DNA of 24,764 bases, taken from the IMG/VR virus record IMGVR_UViG_3300035698_002680, positions 1 to 24,764 of that record; one strand, written 5' to 3'. Numbering within the stretch: the stretch's first letter is position 1; every line of letters begins with the position of its first letter. The position numbers and the translations under genes were made by a program. The notes under the pieces were generated by a model, which had not been told where the DNA came from, searched no databases, and saw only the letters and a program-made list of their open reading frames with translations. The stretch is from a virus. Shown one piece after another: positions 19,796 to 24,764 of this stretch.

Positions 19796-20415
19796 AAATC
19801 GAAGCGTCTGTGAACAAAACGGATTTGTCCCGTGTTGTGCGTGAACTAAAACAGATCGACAATGATTCGATCAAAATGTTGCGCCTAAAGTTGAAGACGG
19901 GTTTGACACCGGTCGCGGCGGCGGTTGATGGTGCGATCCCGAAGGAAGCACCGATTTCCGGGATGCAACGTTCCCGTCGTGGAACGAAACTTCAGGGGCG
20001 CACGAAGTGGCGTGGTGCGAACAAAACAAGGATTGAATTCTATCCGGGGCGTTCACAAAAGGGTTGGGCAAATCTTGTTGTGATGACGGTGACGGGTGGG
20101 AAACGTGGTGTTGGTTTTGACATGGCGGAATTGGCTGGTGTTCGGAAACAACCGGGGAACGTTTATTCGCGACCGTACACACGGCGCACGGGGCGGGGAA
20201 CAATGACGCGTGAGTATTCGCACCGTGTCACGACGCAGGGTGATCAATTCATCAACGCGTTGCAGGCGGCGAAACCAATCAAAGGCAAAGCGGGACGATA
20301 CGCATATGACGCATTTTTGAAACAACGACCCGCAACAATCCGGATCGCGACCGGCATCATCAATGACGTAATGAAATCCTACAATCGCAAATTCCAAATC
20401 AAAGGCGGTGCCTAA
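19792..20415 (+). CDS. Basic tail-region protein, 207 residues
   Basis: A TTG start at 19792 is preferred because GGAG is 5-6 bases upstream and a mini-ORF stops on it; a GTG seven codons in is an alternative. The protein is strongly basic, with RSRRGTKLQGRTKWRGANKT (about 61-80), and its middle (FYPGRSQKGWANLVVMTVTGG) looks beta-rich. This recalls HK97 gp10-like head-tail joining proteins, but it sits between the chaperone and tape measure genes, where those are unusual. Assignment is open. The stop overlaps the tape measure start. Confidence 0.6.
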   Translation: MKIEASVNKTDLSRVVRELKQIDNDSIKMLRLKLKTGLTPVAAAVDGAIPKEAPISGMQRSRRGTKLQGRTKWRGANKTRIEFYPGRSQKGWANLVVMTVTGGKRGVGFDMAELAGVRKQPGNVYSRPYTRRTGRGTMTREYSHRVTTQGDQFINALQAAKPIKGKAGRYAYDAFLKQRPATIRIATGIINDVMKSYNRKFQIKGGA

Positions 20416-22664
20416 TGGCTGGCGGTCCAATTCGTCTTCCAATTGTTTCGAAGTTCGATCCGAAGGGTGTCAACAAAGCGCAATCATCGTTGAAAAACTT
20501 TGGTGCCGTTGCCGGAAAAATAGGACTTGCTGCGGTTGCTGCGATCGCTGGTATTGGCACGGCGGCGTTGAAAATGTCGTCAGAATTCGAAACATCGTTT
20601 GCGAAGATTCAAGGTTTGGTTGGCGTGTCCGCGGATCAACTTGGGGCATTGGAAGACGCTGCCAAAACGTTGGGTCCACAGTTCGGTAAGTCCGCGCAAG
20701 AAGCGGCGGACGCGTTGTTCTTCATTACGTCGGCGGGTTTGCGTGGGAACGATGCAATCACAGTTCTTGAAGCGTCGCTGAAGGGTGCCGCTGCCGGGTT
20801 GGGTGACACAAAGACAATTGCGGATTTGGCAACGTCCGCGGTCAACGCTTATGGCGTGAATGTTTTGGATGGTGCCAAAGCGGTTGACGTTTTGACCGAA
20901 GCGGTCCGTGAAGGAAAGTTGGAACCGGCAGAACTGGCTGGGGCAATGGGGCAAGTGTTGCCCATTTCGTCCGCGTTGGGTGTTGGGTTTGATGAAGTCG
21001 GTGCGGCGATGGCTGCGATGTCCCGCACGGGTACGGATGCGTCCACCGCGGCGACACAGTTGCGTCAGATTTTGGCGACGGTTGCAAAACCTACAGGCGA
21101 AGCAAACGAAGCACTTGCCAACATGGGTTTGTCCGCCGCGGGTTTACGTGAACAAATCAAAGAAGAAGGTTTGTTCGCAACACTTCAAACGCTGACCGAA
21201 GCGTTCGACGGAAACATCGAAGCAACGTCGGCGGTGTTCGGTAACATCCGGGCGTTGTCTGGTGTGCTGGACCTGATGGGTCCAAACGTTGAAGGCACCG
21301 CGCAAATTTTTGCAAACATGACTGACGACGTGGGTGCGTTGGATGATGCGTTTGCGGCGATGGAAGACACCGCTGGTTTCAAAATGAACAAGGCGTTGGA
21401 AACGGCGAAGGTTTCGTTGTTGGGTGTCGGTGACATTTTGTTGCCGATCGCCGCCCGGTTGTTGGATTCGTTGATGCCGGTCATCGATTCGTTGGGTCCG
21501 TTGTTGGAAGACTTGTTCACAAAATTGGAACCGGTCATCGGGGAATTGTTGGGCATGTTGCCCGCTTTGTTGGAATCATTGTCCCCGTTGTTCCCAATCA
21601 TCGGTGACATTGCCGGGGTGTTTTTGGATTTGGTCAAAACGGCGTTGCCACCGTTGATCGCATTGTTCGACATTTTGTTACCCGTCATTGCGGAAATCAC
21701 GGGCGTACTTGCCGAATTTATTGGGAACGCGTTGGAAATGATCGCCCCATTGTTGGTTGACATTGTGGAAGCGTTCCGACCATTCATTGAAGCGTCGTTG
21801 CCGATATTCATGGAACTGTTTGAATTGCTTATTCCGATCGTGCTGGAACTGATTGAAATGTTTTTGCCGTTGTTGGACTACGTGTTGCCCGTTCTGGAAG
21901 CGTTACTGATGGATGTGGTGTTGCCCGCGCTGGAAATGTTCGCGGAAATGATGGGCGTGTTGTTGCCGTTGGCGATGGAAATTTTCAAGGAAATGGGGTT
22001 GGGGAAACTGCTCACATCGTTGGGTGCGTTCTCTGACCAATTTAGCGACATCGTGTTTGCTATCCGCACGTTCTGGGCGACCGGGTTCAACCTGATGTTG
22101 GACCGTCTAGAATTTTTCATCAACGAATCAATCAAGGGTTTGAACTGGTTTATTGACAAAGCGAATTCGTTGCCGGGTGTGGAAATTGATTTCCGTGCTA
22201 GTGAAGTTTCGTTTGACCGGTTGGCTATCCCCGGCAAATTCGACAACATGCGTTTCGCGGATAAGGATGTGTCCGGCATTTCGGACACGGGTCGTCGTGG
22301 TGGTGGCGGTATCGATGCGATCGTCCAACAATACACAAGCACTTATGACACGGCGATGGTGAACGCGATGCGGAACCGGGCAGGGTTTGACGGGCAGGCG
22401 ATGGCTGCGAAGGTTTTGGCGGATCGGTTCGGTATGCCGGCGATGGCGGATGGTGGCATTGTGAACCGTCCCACGTTTGCGTTGATTGGCGAATCGGGTC
22501 CGGAAGCGGTTGTGCCGCTGGGTGGACGCGGTGGCATGGGGAACACGTACAACATCACGGTCAATGCTGGGATGGGTTCCGATGGGGGACGTGTCGGTGA
22601 AGAAATTGTGAAGGCTATCAAGCGCTATGAACGGACGTCCGGTCCCGTGTTTGCGAGCGCATAA
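20415..22664 (+). CDS. Tape measure protein
   Basis: The 749-residue protein has a basic start, then the TP901-type core (SSEFETSFAKIQGLVGVSADQ, residues about 55-260, with the KSAQEAADALFFITSAGL segment). About residues 345-525 form a hydrophobic, proline-punctuated zone with a repeated P--L--L pattern (MPVIDSLGPLLEDLF, EPVIGELLGMLPALL), a probable membrane-active tail. The end has MADGGIVNRPTFALIGESGPEAVVPL, a usual tape measure ending. It sets the tail length, near 110 nm by the 1.5 angstrom per residue rule. It starts one base into the previous stop (TAATG). Confidence 0.92.
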   Translation: MAGGPIRLPIVSKFDPKGVNKAQSSLKNFGAVAGKIGLAAVAAIAGIGTAALKMSSEFETSFAKIQGLVGVSADQLGALEDAAKTLGPQFGKSAQEAADALFFITSAGLRGNDAITVLEASLKGAAAGLGDTKTIADLATSAVNAYGVNVLDGAKAVDVLTEAVREGKLEPAELAGAMGQVLPISSALGVGFDEVGAAMAAMSRTGTDASTAATQLRQILATVAKPTGEANEALANMGLSAAGLREQIKEEGLFATLQTLTEAFDGNIEATSAVFGNIRALSGVLDLMGPNVEGTAQIFANMTDDVGALDDAFAAMEDTAGFKMNKALETAKVSLLGVGDILLPIAARLLDSLMPVIDSLGPLLEDLFTKLEPVIGELLGMLPALLESLSPLFPIIGDIAGVFLDLVKTALPPLIALFDILLPVIAEITGVLAEFIGNALEMIAPLLVDIVEAFRPFIEASLPIFMELFELLIPIVLELIEMFLPLLDYVLPVLEALLMDVVLPALEMFAEMMGVLLPLAMEIFKEMGLGKLLTSLGAFSDQFSDIVFAIRTFWATGFNLMLDRLEFFINESIKGLNWFIDKANSLPGVEIDFRASEVSFDRLAIPGKFDNMRFADKDVSGISDTGRRGGGGIDAIVQQYTSTYDTAMVNAMRNRAGFDGQAMAAKVLADRFGMPAMADGGIVNRPTFALIGESGPEAVVPLGGRGGMGNTYNITVNAGMGSDGGRVGEEIVKAIKRYERTSGPVFASA

Positions 22665-23845
22665 TGACAACCGTTGTTGAAATTGGCGCGGTCGAAGGTT
22701 TCATCCTCGACAACCTAACCGCGGGCGTGTTGGATCAAAACGAATTGGGTGGGGTTTCGTTCAAAGACATCACATCAAAAATCAAAGACGTCACAATCAC
22801 CCGTGGCAAAAACCGTGACTTAGATCGTTTTTCCGCGGGCGCATTGTCGGTTGTGTTGGACAACGAAGATCGTTCGTTCGATCCGTTGTATTCTGCCGGA
22901 CCATATTTCGGTGACATCATTCCCCGCCGTGATGTGCGTGTGACGGTTGATGGTGTCCGTCAATACACGGGTGTGATTGATGACTGGAATTTTGAATATG
23001 ACCCATCGGGGGAATCGCGTGCGCAATTGGTTGCGGCGGATGATTTCACGGTGTTGGCTAGGCAAGCGCTGACGGCGGGGACGGCGACACCGGAATCGTC
23101 TGGGGATCGTGTGACGGCGGTGTTGGACATGGAATCGGTGCAATGGTTGAAGGGTCGAAACATTGATGTTGGGGCGTCCACGTTGGGCGCTGACGTGTTT
23201 GATGGCAACGTTTTGGAATACTTGCAGAAGGTTGAACTGTCTGAGCAGGGCGCATTGTTCATTTCGAAGACGGGGGATTTGACATTCCGTGGTCGGTTGG
23301 ATGCGACACCGACATCGGGTTCGTTGATTACGTTCGCGGATAACGGCACCGGTATTCCTTACACGCGGGTAGCGGTGAACTATGGGACCGAATTGTTATT
23401 GAACACGATACAGGTGGAATCGGGTGCGGGTGTTGCGATGGCGTTGAATGAAACGTCACGCACCCAATACGGTGTGATCGAAACATCGTTGGACACTTTG
23501 GTTTCAACGACATCACAGTTGCAAAACCTTGCAGATTTCAATGTCAAAAAATATGCCGATCCGGAATATCGGATTGGTTCGATCGGGATGAACATTGACA
23601 CGTTGTCGGTGTCGGATCGTGCGACCGTGTTGGCGATGGAACTTGGTGATGTTTGTTTGCTACGTTTCACACCTAACGGGGTGGGCGATCCCGTGGAACA
23701 ATATGGCGAAATAATCAAACTGGATTCTCAGATCACACAGGAACGCCATGATGTGACGATTGGTTTGGCATCGTTGGATTGGACGTTCCTTGTGTTGGAC
23801 GACGCGGTGTTCGGTATACTTGACACAGATCACTTAGCCTTCTAA
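22664..23845 (+). CDS. Minor tail protein (distal tail / baseplate hub-like)
   Basis: The 393-residue protein is mostly beta, opening with GGVSFKDITSKIKDVTITRGKNRDLDRFSAGALSVVLDNEDRSFDP, a pattern of the actinophage minor tail proteins that follow the tape measure. A TVDGVRQYTGVIDDW segment near residue 100 and SEQGALFISKTGDLTFRGR near 190 fit the hub fold. It would form the ring at the tail tip and anchor fibres. The start overlaps the tape measure stop by one base. In most siphophages a separate Dit precedes such a protein; here none does. Confidence 0.75.
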   Translation: MTTVVEIGAVEGFILDNLTAGVLDQNELGGVSFKDITSKIKDVTITRGKNRDLDRFSAGALSVVLDNEDRSFDPLYSAGPYFGDIIPRRDVRVTVDGVRQYTGVIDDWNFEYDPSGESRAQLVAADDFTVLARQALTAGTATPESSGDRVTAVLDMESVQWLKGRNIDVGASTLGADVFDGNVLEYLQKVELSEQGALFISKTGDLTFRGRLDATPTSGSLITFADNGTGIPYTRVAVNYGTELLLNTIQVESGAGVAMALNETSRTQYGVIETSLDTLVSTTSQLQNLADFNVKKYADPEYRIGSIGMNIDTLSVSDRATVLAMELGDVCLLRFTPNGVGDPVEQYGEIIKLDSQITQERHDVTIGLASLDWTFLVLDDAVFGILDTDHLAF

Positions 23846-23856
23846 GGAGCAACGCC

Positions 23857-24123
23857 GTGGCAATTCCCGCAGGTTTCAAAACGTTCGTCGCGGGCGACGT
23901 CCTTACCGCTGAGCAGGTGAACACGTTTTTGATGTCGCAATCAATTCCCGTGTTTGCTGATGCAACGGCGGCGGGTTCGGCTATTGCGTCACCGCAGGAA
24001 GGTCAACACCGATTCTTGAAGGACACGGATGCGTTTGAATACTATACGGGTTCGGCTTGGGTTGCTGCTGGTGGTGCCGGTGGCGGTGGTTTCGAAACAA
24101 ACTTTCTATTGATGGGGGCATGA
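23857..24123 (+). CDS. Small tail-tip / fibre-associated protein, 88 residues
   Basis: A GTG start at 23857 follows a strong AAGGAG site (23844-23849). The sequence AGFKTFVAGDVLTAEQVNTFLMSQ followed by DATAAGSAIASPQEGQHRFLKDTDAFEYYTGSAWV is a frequent virion protein pattern of actinophages, often found at the base of tail fibres. A glycine-rich linker ends it. Structural role in the tail tip is likely; its exact place is not known. Confidence 0.7.
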   Translation: MAIPAGFKTFVAGDVLTAEQVNTFLMSQSIPVFADATAAGSAIASPQEGQHRFLKDTDAFEYYTGSAWVAAGGAGGGGFETNFLLMGA

Positions 24124-24124
24124 C

Positions 24125-24463
24125 ATGGCTACGGCTTACAAAACATTAGGTCAATTGGACATGACGTCCGCAACGTTGACAACACTTTACACTTGCCCGG
24201 CGTCGACGGAAACCGTGATTAGCACGGTGATCATTGCGAACCGCGCAACATCCGCGGACACGTTCCGTCTGGCATTACGTACTGATGGGGACGCCATCAG
24301 CGATAAACATTTCCTTGCGTACGATGTTCCCGTGGCGGCGTCAGATTCGACCACGTTGACGTTGGGGATCACTATGGCGGCGACGGATGTTCTTTCGGTC
24401 GCTGCGGCAGGCACGGCGTCCGAACTGTCCATCAATGCTTTCGGTGCTGAAGTAACCGTCTAG
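24125..24463 (+). CDS. Virion tail protein, 112 residues
   Basis: A beta-rich protein with the pattern TLGQLDMTSATLTTLYTCPASTETVISTVIIANR, then strands FRLALRTDGD and DVLSVAAAGTASELSINAFGAEV. This all-beta small protein is common next to fibre genes in actinophages. It starts one base after the preceding stop and has GGGGG as a weak ribosome site. Function as fibre accessory or decoration is inferred. Confidence 0.65.
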   Translation: MATAYKTLGQLDMTSATLTTLYTCPASTETVISTVIIANRATSADTFRLALRTDGDAISDKHFLAYDVPVAASDSTTLTLGITMAATDVLSVAAAGTASELSINAFGAEVTV

Positions 24464-24475
24464 GGGGGGCTTGTT

Positions 24476-24764
24476 ATGGCTGTAACAAGTATGAGCACCA
24501 GTTCTTTGAGGGACTTTACGAAGTTCAACCGTATGTCTGGGACTTTTGGTGCGCCACCGTTTGCGTGTGAGTATGTTGTTATCGCTGGGGGCGGTGGGGG
24601 CGGACAGAGCGTTGCCGGTGCGGGTGGTGCTGGCGGGTATCGTTCAAATGTTTTTGGTGAGTCCTCTGGTGGTGGTGCTTCGGCTGAAAGCGCGTTGAGC
24701 CTAGAGGCTGGCACTTACACGGTGACGATTGGGGCTGGTGGGGCGGTTACTGCTGCCGGAACAA
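24476..24764 (+). CDS. Glycine-rich tail fibre-like protein (partial, cut by window end)
   Basis: ATG 24476 follows AGGGGGGGCTTGTT. About 96 codons are visible and the frame is open to the last base. After a short N-terminus (MAVTSMSTSSLRDFTKFNRM) comes FACEYVVIAGGGGGGQSVAGAG and YTVTIGAGGA, the glycine-rich repeat domain of receptor-binding tail fibres. Codons GAG, AGC and GGG are frequent here, in contrast to the upstream genes, which suggests a different history. It probably sets host range. The C-terminus lies outside the window. Confidence 0.75.
   Translation, partial: MAVTSMSTSSLRDFTKFNRMSGTFGAPPFACEYVVIAGGGGGGQSVAGAGGAGGYRSNVFGESSGGGASAESALSLEAGTYTVTIGAGGAVTAAGT

Noticed and set aside
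21185-21811. Long reverse-strand frame rich in Asn, Ser and Ile
   Set aside because: It is the antisense of the Leu/Pro-rich tape measure zone; the composition follows from the codons on the real strand.
24460-24714. Reverse-strand proline-rich frame
   Set aside because: It is the complement of the glycine-rich fibre gene; poly-Pro is the antisense of poly-Gly codons.
1-24764. tRNA genes or an integrase/attachment site
   Set aside because: No cloverleaf-like stretch, no T-loop consensus and no recombinase motif were found by reading both strands.

Overview
This window is part of the genome of a tailed double-stranded DNA bacteriophage of the siphovirus type with an HK97-like head. The evidence is a colinear late block of ParB-like protein, P27-type small terminase, large terminase, portal, S78 prohead protease, HK97-fold major capsid, head-tail connector, tail tube, frameshifted tail assembly chaperone, tape measure and minor tail proteins. 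An actinobacterial host is inferred, not proven. The gene families match actinophages, and many genes have a TANNNT -10 box exactly 6 bases before the start codon with no Shine-Dalgarno site, which is the leaderless layout common in Actinobacteria. No integrase, repressor, lysin, tRNA or CRISPR array is visible, and base composition looks close to balanced.

Layout. Positions 1-340 are a non-coding control region with three spaced repeats. Positions 341-6389 are the early and replication arm: HNH protein, a small unknown, a replication initiator with iteron-like repeats inside its gene, a Mom-like DNA modification protein, a papain-like protein, a zinc-ribbon protein, SSB, a 51-residue membrane protein, a RusA resolvase, a small HTH-like protein, a metallophosphoesterase, two small unknowns and a second HNH protein. 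Positions 6525-9841 are packaging: ParB-like, a second Mom-like protein, TerS and TerL. Positions 9852-15132 are the head: small membrane protein, portal, a 39-residue protein, a multidomain protease, a 54-residue protein, then a three-gene reverse-strand cassette, then the capsid gene. Positions 15201-17567 hold a glycosyltransferase (GT4), a reverse-strand methyltransferase and a second glycosyltransferase (GT2). A lone reverse-strand small gene follows, then the connector and tail genes (17898-24463). A glycine-rich tail-fibre-like gene runs off the right end.

How the parts fit. The initiator, SSB, RusA and phosphoesterase would replicate and resolve DNA, probably with the host helicase and polymerase, since none is seen here. 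The two Mom-like proteins could modify phage DNA against restriction. ParB-like, HNH and terminase proteins would package it. The glycosyltransferase and methyltransferase cassette beside the capsid gene could decorate virion proteins.

Three signals not explained by ordinary annotation stand out. First, the trinucleotide GAG/CTC is almost missing from both strands of most genes, for example none in the 1.5 kb terminase gene and none in 15185-17885, but it is normal in the capsid gene, the last gene and the first 120 bases. Second, there is a genome-wide leaderless promoter grammar, including two divergent leaderless promoters that share one 7-base box. Third, an early-type promoter plus leader recurs in front of one forward early gene and the two reverse-strand cassettes embedded in the late region.
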